This document shows, piece after piece, positions 8,680 through 18,601 of a stretch of DNA of 64,000 bases. A program made the translations under genes and the position numbers. The stretch comes from Pseudoselenomonas ruminis. GTDB taxonomy: Bacteria > Bacillota > Negativicutes > Selenomonadales > Selenomonadaceae. The notes under the pieces were generated by a model, which was not told the DNA's origin, searched no databases, and was given only the letters and a program-made list of their open reading frames with translations. The stretch spans positions 62,001 through 126,000 of the forward strand of contig NZ_VTOY01000005.1 in assembly GCF_008271295.1 (NCBI RefSeq), given 5' to 3'. How positions within the stretch are numbered: position 1 is the first letter of the stretch; every line of letters starts with the position of its first letter.

Positions 8680-9810
8680 TTAATCCAGGAAATCTTTCAG
8701 CTTGCGGCTGCGGCTCGGATGGCGCAGTTTGCGCAGTGCTTTGGCCTCAATCTGACGGATTCGCTCACGGGTAACACCGAAGTTCTGACCGACTTCTTCC
8801 AGCGTGCGTGCCCGTCCATCGTCCAAACCAAAACGCAGGCGCAGAACTTTTTCCTCGCGCGGCGTCAGCGTATCGAGAACTTCCTCGAGCTGCTCCTTCA
8901 AGAGCATGAACGAAGCGGCATCAGCCGGAGCCGGTGCATCCTGGTCCTCGATGAAATCGCCCAAATGGGAATCCTCTTCCTCACCGATTGGTGTCTCAAG
9001 GGATACCGGCTCCTGCGCAATCTTCATGATTTCGCGAACGCGCTCGACCGTAATCTCCATCTCTTTGGCAATCTCCTCCGGAGCCGGTTCACGGCCCAGC
9101 TGCTGCAAAAGCTGACGGGATACGCGAATGAGCTTGTTAATCGTCTCAACCATGTGGACCGGAATACGGATCGTACGCGCCTGATCCGCAATTGCACGGG
9201 TTATTGCCTGACGAATCCACCAGGTGGCATACGTACTGAACTTATAGCCCTTCGTGTAGTCGAACTTCTCAACCGCCTTGATAAGGCCCAGATTGCCTTC
9301 CTGAATCAAATCCAGGAACAGCATGCCGCGTCCTACATAGCGCTTAGCGATGCTGACAACGAGGCGGAGGTTTGCCTCAGCCAGGCGCTTCTGTGCGACT
9401 TCATCGCCAGCCTGCATGCGCTTAGCCAGTTCTACCTCTTCTTCTGCCGTCAGCAGTGGAACCCGTCCGATTTCCTTCAGATACATGCGAACCGGGTCAT
9501 CAATACTGATGCCTTCCGGGACGGACAGGTCAATCTCGACCTCTTCATCCTTGTCATCAGCATCTACATCATCATCCTGCTGGTCACCGCTATTGGAATC
9601 ATCAATAATTTCAATACCTCTGGTACTGAACATATCATACATATTATCAATCTCGTCCGGCGACAGATCCTGCGTCTGCAAAGCCTCAACGAGTTCCCCG
9701 TATGTCAACGTCCCGCCATTCTTCTTACCCTTAGACAGAAGGCTGTCCACAATTTCCGAGCTGCGGTTCTTGCTGCCAGCCTCAGCCTTTTTCTTCTTAG
9801 CCTCAGCCAT
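8680..9810 (-). CDS. rpoD: Primary RNA polymerase sigma factor SigA
   Basis: The 376-residue housekeeping sigma factor. Region 1.1-like N-terminal residues precede an acidic stretch ([16 protein letters not shown]). Then come region 1.2 ([16 protein letters not shown]), region 2 ([38 protein letters not shown], and [14 protein letters not shown] of 2.4), region 3 ([13 protein letters not shown]), and region 4.2 ([18 protein letters not shown]). Length is like Bacillus SigA. It lies 48 bp downstream of dnaG in the classic dnaG-rpoD operon and recognises the TTGACA/TATAAT promoters seen across the window. Confidence 0.99.
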   Translation of the reverse strand: MAEAKKKKAEAGSKNRSSEIVDSLLSKGKKNGGTLTYGELVEALQTQDLSPDEIDNMYDMFSTRGIEIIDDSNSGDQQDDDVDADDKDEEVEIDLSVPEGISIDDPVRMYLKEIGRVPLLTAEEEVELAKRMQAGDEVAQKRLAEANLRLVVSIAKRYVGRGMLFLDLIQEGNLGLIKAVEKFDYTKGYKFSTYATWWIRQAITRAIADQARTIRIPVHMVETINKLIRVSRQLLQQLGREPAPEEIAKEMEITVERVREIMKIAQEPVSLETPIGEEEDSHLGDFIEDQDAPAPADAASFMLLKEQLEEVLDTLTPREEKVLRLRFGLDDGRARTLEEVGQNFGVTRERIRQIEAKALRKLRHPSRSRKLKDFLD

Positions 9811-9857
9811 TCAGCATCCCCCTTTCCTCACATTCCATACCTGCTACTCTATCCAAA

Positions 9858-11648
9858 TCACAATTCATCCATTTCATTTTTTATTCTCATAACCTCATTC
9901 AGTTCCTCAACATACGCCATATCCCCGGCCTGCATCATTTCATTGGCCTTGCGGGAATGTTCCATAAATAGCGCGTAGAGGTAAGATTTTCTGAGCACTT
10001 TCAGGGAGTCGTTGTAGGCCTCGGTTTCCTCGCGTCCGCCTAAATCTTCTACCAGTGCCCGGGAGAGTTCTGCCGCCGCGTCCTCGCTGAGGTTTTCCGC
10101 GGCCGTTACATCATCCGGAGCCTGACCCTGGCTGCCCAATTCCTGCAGGAACTTCAGGATCTCCCGCTGGACGGGGTCTCCAATCCCTTCAATCGGCAGT
10201 ACCGAACCGACATGGTAGACGAGCGAAACATCCTGCCATACCATGCGGATGACAATGCGCCCAGCCCGCCTGAGGGCATTGTCCTGTTTTTTTACCACCT
10301 GTCTGATGGGTGCACGGGACGGCATCACTTCCTGATATTCCGTCCCACGGGCAAAGTGTTGAAGCTCAGTACGCACGACACCCTCGTCCAGCAATAAGGT
10401 CTGCGCAAGCTTCTTTTCATATTCGCTGCGGACTGCTGGCTCACGAATGCCGGCCAAAACCGGCAGCATCTCGTGAAGCGCCTTGACCTTGCCCTCCAAC
10501 GTATCGATATTGTTGTGAGCCAGGACATACTTCAAGCGGTATTCCACCAATGGCAGCGCCTTTTGCACCAACTGGCGGAACGCATCAGCTCCATGCTTGC
10601 GAATATATTCATCCGGGTCCTTACCATCCGGTACCACGATGACCTTCACTACAGCCCCCGTGTCCCGCACAATGGAAAGTGCCCGGATTGTTGCTTTTTG
10701 GCCAGCTTCATCACTGTCATAACAGAAATATATCTCCGGCGCATAGCGCAAAAGTTTCTTGCAGTGGTCTACCGTAAACGCAGTTCCCAGTGATGCTACG
10801 ACATTTTTGACGCCAGCACCAAAGACCGAAATCGCATCCATGTAGCCTTCTACGACAATGGCATAGCCTGCCTGCTGAATCGCCCGATGTGAGCGGTCCA
10901 GTCCAAAAAGGAGTTTTCGCTTATTGAATAGTATCGTTTCCGGTGTATTGAGGTATTTCGGCTTGCTGTCATCCAGCACACGGCCGCCAAATCCGACTAC
11001 GCGCCCGCGCTCATCCGCTATGGGGATGATTACACGGTTGCGGAACCGGTCGTAGAGACCGCCGCCATTATTTCGTTCCGCTGCGAGCCCGCTTGCCAAC
11101 AAAAATTCCTGCTTTACTCCACGCTTTGAAAAAGCTGTAGACAACTTATCCCAGGCATTCGGGGCAAATCCCAGCTTGAACTCCTCAATGGTCTCCATCG
11201 AGATGCTGCGTCCGGCAAAATAAGCTTTGCCAGCCTGTCCATACGACGTCATCGTCAGACAGTTATGGAAAAAATCACGAGCCATCTCGTTGACCTTGCG
11301 TAAATCCGACATCTCCCGTTCCCGGGCGACTTCCTCCGGCGTACGCTGCCGCTCAGGAAGCGGTATTCCGAGTTTTTCTGCCTGAAGCTTGATTGCTTCA
11401 AAATAGGTGACGTTTTCAATCATCGAAAGGAACTTGAAAACATTTCCCCCAGCATGACAGCCAAAACAATAGAAGAACCCTTTATCCGGAACGACAGAAA
11501 ATGAGGGGGTCTTCTCGTTATGAAACGGACAACAGCCCCAATAACGATTGCCTTTACGCTTCAAGGGAACATAACTCTGAACAACGTTCAGAATATCAGA
11601 CTGTGAACGAACCTGTTCCACAAATTCGTCCATTCTCTCGCTGCGCAT
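9858..11648 (-). CDS. dnaG: DNA primase
   Basis: A 596-residue primase making RNA primers at the replication fork. The N-terminal CHC2 zinc finger has ligands C40, H43, C61 and C64 (CCPFH and CFGCHAGG). The RNA polymerase core includes RVVGFGGRVLDD and VVEGYMDAISV, and the Toprim acidic motif appears as YFCYDSDEAGQKA. A poorly conserved helicase-interaction domain forms the C terminus. The frame is open upstream, but the ATG at 11648 has GAGGGG 7 nt before it and gives the expected N terminus. It is followed by rpoD and preceded by dgt. Confidence 0.97.
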   Translation of the reverse strand: MRSERMDEFVEQVRSQSDILNVVQSYVPLKRKGNRYWGCCPFHNEKTPSFSVVPDKGFFYCFGCHAGGNVFKFLSMIENVTYFEAIKLQAEKLGIPLPERQRTPEEVAREREMSDLRKVNEMARDFFHNCLTMTSYGQAGKAYFAGRSISMETIEEFKLGFAPNAWDKLSTAFSKRGVKQEFLLASGLAAERNNGGGLYDRFRNRVIIPIADERGRVVGFGGRVLDDSKPKYLNTPETILFNKRKLLFGLDRSHRAIQQAGYAIVVEGYMDAISVFGAGVKNVVASLGTAFTVDHCKKLLRYAPEIYFCYDSDEAGQKATIRALSIVRDTGAVVKVIVVPDGKDPDEYIRKHGADAFRQLVQKALPLVEYRLKYVLAHNNIDTLEGKVKALHEMLPVLAGIREPAVRSEYEKKLAQTLLLDEGVVRTELQHFARGTEYQEVMPSRAPIRQVVKKQDNALRRAGRIVIRMVWQDVSLVYHVGSVLPIEGIGDPVQREILKFLQELGSQGQAPDDVTAAENLSEDAAAELSRALVEDLGGREETEAYNDSLKVLRKSYLYALFMEHSRKANEMMQAGDMAYVEELNEVMRIKNEMDEL

Positions 11649-11844
11649 ACTTAGACCCCTCATTGACCAATCAGATACTTTATAATAAGGCACCTGTATA
11701 CCATTCGCCACTCATAGAAAAACTCCTGCCAAAAGGAAAAAGTTATCTAGCCGTGATCAAGCATACAGCCCTTTTTACAATATTTATATTCCTCATAATT
11801 TGCCAATATCCTTTTTTCCCTTGACAAATTTGAAAAATAATATC

Positions 11845-12843
11845 TCAATGAACCATAAAACCAACCGGCGGCATAAAAATCTCATTGAACAACTGTACCG
11901 CATAACTATCGGTAAGACCGGCTACATAATCGGTAACAATTTTCTGCCGGCCCCAGCGTTCTTCCCGACGGACAAATTCTGCCGGGAGTTCCTCGAAATG
12001 CTCCACGAACCACTCATACAGCGCCCGCAATACATAAACCGCCTGACGGCGCTCATGGGCCAGTGTTTCCGAATGATAGATGTGCTCAAACATGAAACTG
12101 CGGAACGTATCCATCGCCTCTTTGACCTCAGCCGAAAGGGAAATGTCATCCTTGTCCATGGAACTGACAATCATATCAGAAACCATGCTCGTAATCATCG
12201 CCGAAGTATCCTCTCCGAGCCGTTCATAGACGAGCTTCGGCAGGTCTCCAGGCTGGAGCAGTCCTGCCCGCAAACTGTCATCGTAATCGTGACAAAGATA
12301 AGCGATGCGGTCAGCCGTGCGGACAATGCGGCCTTCCAACGTTTTCGGCATCACCGGCCCCGTGTGGTTCACAATGCCATCCTTAACCTCGAAGGTAAGG
12401 TTCAACCCTTTTCCACTGCGTTCCAAAAACTCTACCACCCGAAGGCTCTGCTCATTATGGGCAAAATGACCGGTCAACTTGGCCATGGCCGCCTCACCAG
12501 CATGGCCAAATGGCGTATGGCCGACATCATGGCCAAGGGCAATCGCCTCAGCCAAATCCTCATTGAGCCGCAATCCCCGGGCAATCGTCCGGGAAATCTG
12601 TGAGACCTCCAGGCTATGGGTCATGCGGGTGCGATAGTGATCCCCCGACACGATATAAACCTGAGTTTTATGTTTCAAACGCCGGAAGGATTTCGAATGC
12701 AAGATACGATCGCGGTCCCGCTGGAACTTTGTCCGGAACTGGCATTCCTCCATCGGAAATTTCCGGCGGGCGTCACGGCTCTTGGCAGCATACGACGACA
12801 AAATTTCATCTTCCTGCGCTTCCAAACGCTCTCTTACATTCAT
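11845..12843 (-). CDS. dgt: Deoxyguanosinetriphosphate triphosphohydrolase-like protein
   Basis: A 332-residue HD-superfamily hydrolase. dGTPases split dGTP, or other dNTPs in related proteins, to the nucleoside and tripolyphosphate. Motifs include FRRLKHKTQVYI, RTRMTHSLEVSQISRTIARGL, and the metal-binding LGHDVGHTPFGHAGE. A further DRIAYLCHDYDD follows. Length fits the shorter Firmicute type. ATG at 12843 is preceded by AAAGGAGG with 7-nt spacing; a TTG two codons upstream is too close. It lies about 200 bp upstream of dnaG, so it may be transcribed with the dnaG-rpoD operon, and is divergent from the LptA-like gene. Confidence 0.93.
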   Translation of the reverse strand: MNVRERLEAQEDEILSSYAAKSRDARRKFPMEECQFRTKFQRDRDRILHSKSFRRLKHKTQVYIVSGDHYRTRMTHSLEVSQISRTIARGLRLNEDLAEAIALGHDVGHTPFGHAGEAAMAKLTGHFAHNEQSLRVVEFLERSGKGLNLTFEVKDGIVNHTGPVMPKTLEGRIVRTADRIAYLCHDYDDSLRAGLLQPGDLPKLVYERLGEDTSAMITSMVSDMIVSSMDKDDISLSAEVKEAMDTFRSFMFEHIYHSETLAHERRQAVYVLRALYEWFVEHFEELPAEFVRREERWGRQKIVTDYVAGLTDSYAVQLFNEIFMPPVGFMVH

Positions 12844-12911
12844 AATCAATCCTCCTTTTACAGGGTTTCCTTTTTATATTACACTATTTGTCTCAAAATG
12901 TCTTGCTTTTT

Positions 12912-12940
12912 TTGCAAAAGTTTTGCCTTTACGGTAAAAT
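12912..12940 (+). promoter_or_regulatory. Promoter of the LptA-like gene
   Basis: TTGCAA (12912-12917) and TAAAAT (12935-12940) with a 17-nt spacer, 36 bp before the start codon. Confidence 0.55.
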
Positions 12941-12976
12941 ATAAGAAAAAAACACCAAATCAAGGGAGGTTTCACC

Positions 12977-13507
12977 ATGAGGACTCACCATATCCTGCTG
13001 CTGGCGGCAGCCTTCTTCTGTCTTAACCCGCTGGCTGCCAGTGCACGGCAAACCATCGACATAAATCCTGCCGACAGCATCCTTCAGGGACATGACAAAG
13101 CGATTGTGACCGCTGACCACAGCAGTTATAATCCCGACACAGGCCGCTATACCCTGCGTGGAAATGTCACCATCCAATTCGGCAGCCGGACGTTTCACAC
13201 CGATGCTGCCAAAATCAGCACCCAAACGCTGCAGCTCTGGACGGAAAACAACACCAAACTCATGGAAGACGACCTCCATTTCAACGGCGGTGCTGTCTAT
13301 GCAGACCTGCAGGCAAATGTTGCCTGGTTCTTCGGGCCAAATTGCAGCCTCGAACGGCCGGGCCTGGCCATTCACTCTGACAACATGGTCTACAACTGGT
13401 GCACGCACATCGCGTCCTTCGACGGCCACGTCCTCTGCATCCAAAAAGGAGAACAGCGCACCGCCGGACATATGGAATACGATTTGGATACCGGGAAAAT
13501 ACGCTGA
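12977..13507 (+). CDS. LptA/OstA-like periplasmic protein
   Basis: A 176-residue exported protein. A signal peptide (MRTHHILLLAAAFFCLNPLAASA, about 23 residues) precedes a single OstA/LptA-type beta domain. Recurrent strand motifs are IVTADHSSYNPDTGRYTLRGNVTI, HTDAAKIST and IHSDNMVYNWCTHIASFDGHV. LptA carries lipopolysaccharide across the periplasm, so this fits a diderm Firmicute. It is alone, divergent from dgt, and not near other lpt genes, so it is probably a paralogue rather than the main LptA. A start at 12977 follows AGGGAGG. Similar domains also occur in LptC/LptD-like fragments, so the exact role is open. Confidence 0.75.
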   Translation: MRTHHILLLAAAFFCLNPLAASARQTIDINPADSILQGHDKAIVTADHSSYNPDTGRYTLRGNVTIQFGSRTFHTDAAKISTQTLQLWTENNTKLMEDDLHFNGGAVYADLQANVAWFFGPNCSLERPGLAIHSDNMVYNWCTHIASFDGHVLCIQKGEQRTAGHMEYDLDTGKIR

Positions 13508-13551
13508 CTTGTCAAATCGCAGCGATAAGATAACAATCCGATAGAATAAAA

Positions 13552-13590
13552 ACGGCCCACTGCTCTTTCAGGCAGTGGGCCGTCTTTTAT
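13552..13590. terminator. Bidirectional terminator between the LptA-like gene and add
   Basis: Twelve-bp arms 13552-13563 and 13572-13583 (ACGGCCCACTGC/GCAGTGGGCCGT). T-rich tails occur on both strands. It ends both convergent transcripts and its tail overlaps the add stop codon. Confidence 0.9.
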
Positions 13591-14588
13591 TCTATCGCTA
13601 ACATTTTTCGAAGTTCACTCTTGCGCGCCTCAGATGTAAAGGCCGCATCAACAGCATAGCCAAGCATGCGTTTTTCTTCTTCGGCTGTAATCCCAAATTC
13701 GCGTTCAATATAACGGAATTCATCGGCCAGCGTCGTTCCTTCAACCGCCATATCATCGGTGTTAATGGTGACCTTTAACCCGTACTGCAAAAATTGTTTA
13801 AGCGGATATTCCGCCTTCATATCGGCTACGGTTTTGGTCTGGCGGTTGCTGGTTGGCGCCATCTCGAGCGTAATCCCCTTTTCCTTGACCAGCTGCATGA
13901 TGCGGTCATTGCCCGCAATGCGCACGCCGTGTCCTACGCGACAAGCGCCCATCTCGATGGCGCTTGCCACATTTTCCGCCCCGCCGGCTTCGCCGCTGTG
14001 AATCGTAATGGGAATCCCAGCCGCATGCGCGTCCTCGAAAATCGTTTTGAAGCGCTCATTGGGATACAGCCCCTCGGCTCCGGCTAAATCAATGGCCACT
14101 ACGCCGCCATCTTCTACCAAATACTTCTTGGCCAGTTCTACCGTCTCCTTATTCTGCGCAGCGTTATCTTCGCCGCGCATACAGCAGAGAATCAGATTGG
14201 CCGGAATCGGCGCCTCTTTGAGGCCTGCCAATGCCGCCTCGATGACCTGGGACTGGCTGAGCCCCTCAAACGTATGCAGCTGCGGCGCAAAACGGATTTC
14301 CGCATAGACGACACCGCCATCGTCCATGTTGGCCAGCACCAATTTTACGGCCTCGCGGATTCCCTGCTCGGTCTGCATGTATTTTCCCGGCAGTTCAAAG
14401 CACTGCAAAAACTCGTTGAGACTCTGGCAGTCCTCGGATACGGTAATCAGCTTTTTCAGTTCCTCATCACTTGCCACTGGCAATTCCAGCTGCTGGATTT
14501 CTGCCAGTTTTTTGAGAATCTCCACGGTGATAGATCCGTCGAGATGTGCATGCAGATCAATGTATTTTGAAATAGTATCGCGATTCAT
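13587..14588 (-). CDS. add: Adenosine deaminase
   Basis: A 333-residue zinc hydrolase converting adenosine to inosine in purine salvage. The metal-binding HAHLDGS (H13, H15) lies near the N terminus. Next come the catalytic HSGEAGGAENV, GHGVRI, the SNRQTKTV loop, and VTINTDDMAVEGTTL carrying the second metal aspartate. The start is ATG at 14588, with GGGAG 7 nt upstream; the longer open frame has no ribosome site. It follows glyS after a terminator and is probably transcribed separately. Confidence 0.95.
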   Translation of the reverse strand: MNRDTISKYIDLHAHLDGSITVEILKKLAEIQQLELPVASDEELKKLITVSEDCQSLNEFLQCFELPGKYMQTEQGIREAVKLVLANMDDGGVVYAEIRFAPQLHTFEGLSQSQVIEAALAGLKEAPIPANLILCCMRGEDNAAQNKETVELAKKYLVEDGGVVAIDLAGAEGLYPNERFKTIFEDAHAAGIPITIHSGEAGGAENVASAIEMGACRVGHGVRIAGNDRIMQLVKEKGITLEMAPTSNRQTKTVADMKAEYPLKQFLQYGLKVTINTDDMAVEGTTLADEFRYIEREFGITAEEEKRMLGYAVDAAFTSEARKSELRKMLAIE

Positions 14589-14606
14589 AACAGCTCTCCC
14601 TTTATA

Positions 14607-14638
14607 GAAAAAACTCCCCCAAGACACGGGAGAGTTTT
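14607..14638 (-). terminator. Terminator of the glyQS operon
   Basis: On the minus strand, AAAACTCTCCC and GGGGGAGTTTT arms are followed by a T run ending in TTTTTTC, 20 bp beyond the glyS stop. Confidence 0.85.
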
Positions 14639-14657
14639 GATATAATCCGGAAACAGA

Positions 14658-16709
14658 TTAGAGTACCACCTTTGAGAAATCTGCCACGCGGTTTACCAGC
14701 GCGTCAATGGATTTCAGCAGGCCCAGGCGGTTGTTCTTTATTTTCTCGTCCTTATCCATGACCATGACGCCATCAAAGAAGGCATCAATCGGAGCTGAAA
14801 GCTCCGTCAGTGCATCAATGGCACCATCGTAGTCATGACCAGCAACGAGGCTGTCAACCGAGCTTGCCGTTGCGGTGTATACCTGATAGAGGCTCTTCTC
14901 TTCGTCCGTGTTAAAGAGTGCCTCATTAATTGCCGCAGCATCCGCTTTCTTCGCGAGATTTGCGGCGCGGACAAAGGCCTGGATGTTAGCCGTAGCAGCA
15001 TCGCTTGCAACGAATTTTGCCACTGCCTCAGCACGCAGGCTGACGGCATAGAGGTCATCGACATTTTCGAGCACAGCATCGACCACGTCATAGCGGACAT
15101 CCTCAAGCACATTCTTGAGACGCAGGCGCATGAAGTCAGCGACATCCTGCTGCATCTTCGTGCGGGCAGCCTCATCCGTAATCTGGTAGAGGTCCATAGC
15201 CTTAGCAACGACCTTGGACAGGCTCAGCGTATATTTGGCCTCAATCATCATATTGACAAGGCCAAGAGCCTGACGGCGCAGTGCAAACGGGTCCTGGGAA
15301 CCCGTCGGGATCTTGCCGCGGCTGAACGTACCGACAATCGTGTCAATCTTGTCAGCCACCGAAACGATGCGGCCAGCCTCGCTCTGGGGCTGGTTGTCGC
15401 CAGCGAAACGCGGCATGTAGTGCTCATCGATAGCGATGGCAACCTTCTCGCATTCGCCATCGAGTTTGGCGTACTCGCGGCCCATGATGCCCTGCAGTTC
15501 CGTGAACTCCTGAACCATGCCCGTTACGAGGTCAGCCTTGCAGAGCTCAGCCGCCCGTTTGGCATGTTTGTGTACCTTCTCATCGGCACCGAGTTCATCG
15601 GCAATGAACTCAGCCAGTTCCATGAGGCGCTCGGATTTCTCATACATCGTACCGAGACCCTGCTGGAATACGACCGTCTTGAGTTTTTCACGGTGCTCTT
15701 CGAGGCTCTTCTTGCGGTCTTCGTCAAAGAAGAACTGCGCATCCTCAAGGCGGGCGCGCAGGACGCGCTCATTGCCGTGCTGAACGGTTTCGAGGTGCTC
15801 TTTGCCGCCATTGCGGACCGTGATAAAGAGCGGCATCAGGCTGCCGTCAGCGGCCTTGACCGGGAAATAACGCTGATGGTCGCGCATCGGCGTGATAACA
15901 GCCTCAGCCGGCAGCTTAAGATACTTGTCTTCAAACTTGCCGCAAAGTGCCGTCGGATACTCGACGAGATAGAGAACCTCTTCGAGCAGGTCTTCGGTAA
16001 TCTCAGCCGTGCCGCCATTAGCTTTAGCGACTTCTTCAATCTGCTCGCGGATCACAGCCTTGCGCTTATCCTGATCGACGAGGATGAAGTTTTCCTCGCA
16101 GGCCTTTTCGTAGCTGTCGGCATTTGCAATCTCAAAATCGCCCTGCGACAGGAAACGGTGACCGCGAGAGGTGCGGCCCGATTTGACCTCAGCAATCTCA
16201 AACGGGATGACTTCGTCATCGAGCAGTGCGACAATCCAACGCAGCGGGCGGATGAACTTGAAGTCAAGGTCAGCCCAGCGCATGTTGTTTGGGAAAGACA
16301 AACCGCAGATGAGGTCCTTCAGGAGGTCCTGCAGTAACTCTGCCGTAGCCTTGCCTTCCTCGTGAACCATCGCATAGACATAGCCGTCTTTTTCCACGAG
16401 GTCTTTCGGGTCAACGCCCTGGCCGCGGGCAAAGCCCTGCGCTGCCTTGGACGGATTGCCGTCAGCATCGAAGGCAATCTGTACGGACGGACCGCGGTTC
16501 TCGCTCGAAACGTCTTCCTGTTTCTCAGCTAAATCCTTGACGATAAGAGCCGTGCGGCGCGGCGTGCCAATCGTGCGGACACTGCCAAATGCAATGCGGT
16601 TCTCCTTGAATGCCTTCTCGGCATTCTCTTTAAGCTGGGCAAGGATGCCCGGCATGACATGGGCCGGAACTTCTTCCGTGCCGATTTCGAGTAATAAATC
16701 CTTGCTCAT
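14658..16709 (-). CDS. glyS: Glycyl-tRNA synthetase beta subunit
   Basis: A 683-residue beta subunit of the heterotetrameric bacterial glycyl-tRNA synthetase. It holds the tRNA-binding HD-like and anticodon-binding domains. Recognisable stretches are LLLEIGTEEVPAH at the N terminus, MRWADLDFKFIRPLRWIVAL, ALCGKFEDKYLKLP, and SDPFALRRQALGLVNM-like SQDPFALRRQA. The ATG at 16709 starts 2 nt after the glyQ stop and has GGGGAG 8 nt upstream; a GTG two codons earlier is too close to that site. It is cotranscribed with glyQ under the glycine T-box. Confidence 0.97.
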   Translation of the reverse strand: MSKDLLLEIGTEEVPAHVMPGILAQLKENAEKAFKENRIAFGSVRTIGTPRRTALIVKDLAEKQEDVSSENRGPSVQIAFDADGNPSKAAQGFARGQGVDPKDLVEKDGYVYAMVHEEGKATAELLQDLLKDLICGLSFPNNMRWADLDFKFIRPLRWIVALLDDEVIPFEIAEVKSGRTSRGHRFLSQGDFEIANADSYEKACEENFILVDQDKRKAVIREQIEEVAKANGGTAEITEDLLEEVLYLVEYPTALCGKFEDKYLKLPAEAVITPMRDHQRYFPVKAADGSLMPLFITVRNGGKEHLETVQHGNERVLRARLEDAQFFFDEDRKKSLEEHREKLKTVVFQQGLGTMYEKSERLMELAEFIADELGADEKVHKHAKRAAELCKADLVTGMVQEFTELQGIMGREYAKLDGECEKVAIAIDEHYMPRFAGDNQPQSEAGRIVSVADKIDTIVGTFSRGKIPTGSQDPFALRRQALGLVNMMIEAKYTLSLSKVVAKAMDLYQITDEAARTKMQQDVADFMRLRLKNVLEDVRYDVVDAVLENVDDLYAVSLRAEAVAKFVASDAATANIQAFVRAANLAKKADAAAINEALFNTDEEKSLYQVYTATASSVDSLVAGHDYDGAIDALTELSAPIDAFFDGVMVMDKDEKIKNNRLGLLKSIDALVNRVADFSKVVL

Positions 16710-16711
16710 GC

Positions 16712-17590
16712 TCACTTCTCCCCTCTATGCAACATCGGATAGCCAAGCTCCTCGCGCTGTTTCAAATAGCACTCTGCGCAGAGGCGGGCCAGCTTGCGGA
16801 CGCGGCCGATGAACGCCGTGCGCTGCGATACGGAAATTGCACCGCGGGCATCGAGCAGGTTGAACGTATGCGAGCACTTGAGCACGTAGTCATAAGCCGG
16901 ATGAACATAGCCCTCAGCGATGACGCGGACAGCCTCTGCCTCGTATTTGTCAAAGAGCTCAAACAAGAGCTTCTCATCGGAAAGGTCAAAAGCATAAGCC
17001 GACTGCTCGTACTCATTCTGATGGAAGACATCGCCATAAGTATAGTCGTCGGTCCACTGGATATCGTAGACGTTCTCAACGCCCTGGATATACATAGCCA
17101 GACGCTCAAGACCATACGTGATTTCCGAAGCTACCGGTTTGATGTCCTGGCTGCCGACCTGCTGGAAATACGTGAACTGCGTGATTTCCATGCCGTCGAG
17201 CCAGACTTCCCAGCCAAGGCCCCAGGCGCCCAGCGTCGGCGACTCCCAGTTATCCTCGACAAAACGGATATCGTGTTTCTTCGGGTCGATGCCGAGACGC
17301 TCCAGGCTCTCGAGATAGAGCTCCTGAATGTTATCCGGCGACGGTTTCATGATGACCTGGAACTGATGGTGCTGATACAGACGGTTCGGGTTATCGCCAT
17401 AGCGGCCATCAGCCGGACGGCGCGACGGCTCAACATAGGCAACATGCCACGGCTCCGGGCCAAGTACGCGCAGGAACGTGGACGGGTTCATCGTGCCAGC
17501 GCCCTTCTCAACATCGTACGGCTCAGCCAGGATGCAGCCCTGTTCCGACCAGAATTTCTGCAGTGCCAGGATAATTTCCTGAAATTTCAT
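16712..17590 (-). CDS. glyQ: Glycyl-tRNA synthetase alpha subunit
   Basis: The 292-residue catalytic alpha subunit (class II) of glycyl-tRNA synthetase. Hallmarks are [63 protein letters not shown], and [21 protein letters not shown]. Length is standard. It is the first gene of a two-gene operon headed by a glycine-specifying T-box and followed at once by glyS. Confidence 0.98.
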   Translation of the reverse strand: MKFQEIILALQKFWSEQGCILAEPYDVEKGAGTMNPSTFLRVLGPEPWHVAYVEPSRRPADGRYGDNPNRLYQHHQFQVIMKPSPDNIQELYLESLERLGIDPKKHDIRFVEDNWESPTLGAWGLGWEVWLDGMEITQFTYFQQVGSQDIKPVASEITYGLERLAMYIQGVENVYDIQWTDDYTYGDVFHQNEYEQSAYAFDLSDEKLLFELFDKYEAEAVRVIAEGYVHPAYDYVLKCSHTFNLLDARGAISVSQRTAFIGRVRKLARLCAECYLKQREELGYPMLHRGEK

Positions 17591-17631
17591 GGGAACAACT
17601 CCTCTTCTAAAAGTAATCTGCTACGGAGGCA

Positions 17632-17836
17632 GCAAAAAAGTCCCGTCCCCGTAACGTTATCGTTACAGGGACGAGACTTATCATTCAAAATCCCGCGGTT
17701 CCACCCTGATTGGTTTTCCAATAGAAAACCCACCTCAAAGTATTGGGTTCAGCTCCAAAGTGCCTTTCGTCTCGCTGGCGGCCTTTCACCATCGCCGTCT
17801 CGCTAAAGGTGAGACTACTCCTCTTTATCATTGCTG
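17632..17836 (-). promoter_or_regulatory. Glycine T-box leader of glyQS
   Basis: A tRNA-sensing transcription attenuator on the minus strand. The conserved T-box motif AGGGTGGAACCGCGGGA is at 17691-17707. Its UGGA bulge would pair with the UCCA end of tRNA-Gly. A Stem I distal loop of the GGCGATGGTGAAAGG type is followed by CGAAAGGCAC. That places specifier codon GGC (Gly) at 17762-17764, the same layout as Bacillus glyQS. A terminator stem with a TTTTTT tail occupies 17632-17680. Uncharged tRNA-Gly should stabilise the antiterminator and raise glyQS expression. Confidence 0.95.
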
Positions 17837-17842
17837 GTTACG

Positions 17843-17871
17843 AGTTTAACAAAAACGCGGACAAATGTCAA
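17843..17871 (-). promoter_or_regulatory. Promoter of the glyQS T-box transcript
   Basis: TTGACA (17866-17871) and TAAACT (17843-17848) on the minus strand, 17-nt spacer. The -35 box lies 2 bp after the recO stop. Confidence 0.88.
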
Positions 17872-17872
17872 C

Positions 17873-18601
17873 TTAAAGCGCCTGGATAAACGCCAGGGAT
17901 TTTAGCGGCCGCCCCAAAAGCGACTGCAAATAATTGAGCAGCAGCTGCTCCGCTGACAGCAAAAGCCGTGAGCTTATCGTAATCGGTTCATTTTCCCGCC
18001 AGTTAAAATCGCGCAGGCTCAAGATAAAGCGGCGCAAATCATCGGGAAATGACACCGCGCCCGCCTCACGGCACGCCTCACAGAGGACACCGCCCGCGGA
18101 CTGCGCAAAAAAAGCATCCCCTGTTATCGCCTTGCCGCAATGGACGCAATGCTCATAATGAAGCTGCATACCCGTAAATTCGAGCAGCTGATAAACGGCA
18201 GCTGCGGCCGTCACGCGCGGATTGCGCACCTCAAACGCCGCCAGGATGAGCAGCAGCTGCGCAAACATCTGCGGTTCCGGCTGTCCCTCCGGCAAAAACT
18301 CCCGCAAAAACTCCGCGACGAAACTGCCATAGGCCATGACCGTCAAATCTTCGCTGAGATTCCGGTAGTGCTGTTTGAGCGTACACTGCTTTACCGTATC
18401 GACCCGCGAGCCTTCCGCCAGCTGAAGTTCAAGATGCGAAAACATCTGCATGCCGCCCGCCAGCGGACTGCGCGGACGCCGGCAGCCAAAGGCAGCCGCC
18501 CGCACAAGCCCCCGTTCCCGGGTAAAAAACGTCATCATCTTGTCCGCCTCGCCCCAGTTTTTGGCCCCGAGGACTACCGCTTCCGTCTGATAAAGCGCCA
18601 T
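17873..18601 (-). CDS. recO: DNA repair protein RecO
   Basis: A 242-residue recombination mediator that, with RecR, loads RecA on SSB-coated DNA. The N-terminal OB fold (YQTEAVVLGAKNWGEADKMMTFFTRERGLV) is followed by a helical domain. It contains a four-cysteine zinc site, CVHCGK and CEAC, near residues 157-182. The gene overlaps the DUF502 stop region at 18601 and ends the phoH-ybeY/era-DUF502-recO operon. Confidence 0.95.
   Translation of the reverse strand: MALYQTEAVVLGAKNWGEADKMMTFFTRERGLVRAAAFGCRRPRSPLAGGMQMFSHLELQLAEGSRVDTVKQCTLKQHYRNLSEDLTVMAYGSFVAEFLREFLPEGQPEPQMFAQLLLILAAFEVRNPRVTAAAAVYQLLEFTGMQLHYEHCVHCGKAITGDAFFAQSAGGVLCEACREAGAVSFPDDLRRFILSLRDFNWRENEPITISSRLLLSAEQLLLNYLQSLLGRPLKSLAFIQAL

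Noticed and set aside
9350-9978. Plus-strand frames across rpoD and the end of dnaG
   Set aside because: They are Ser/Arg-rich antisense translations of rpoD and dnaG with no start signals.
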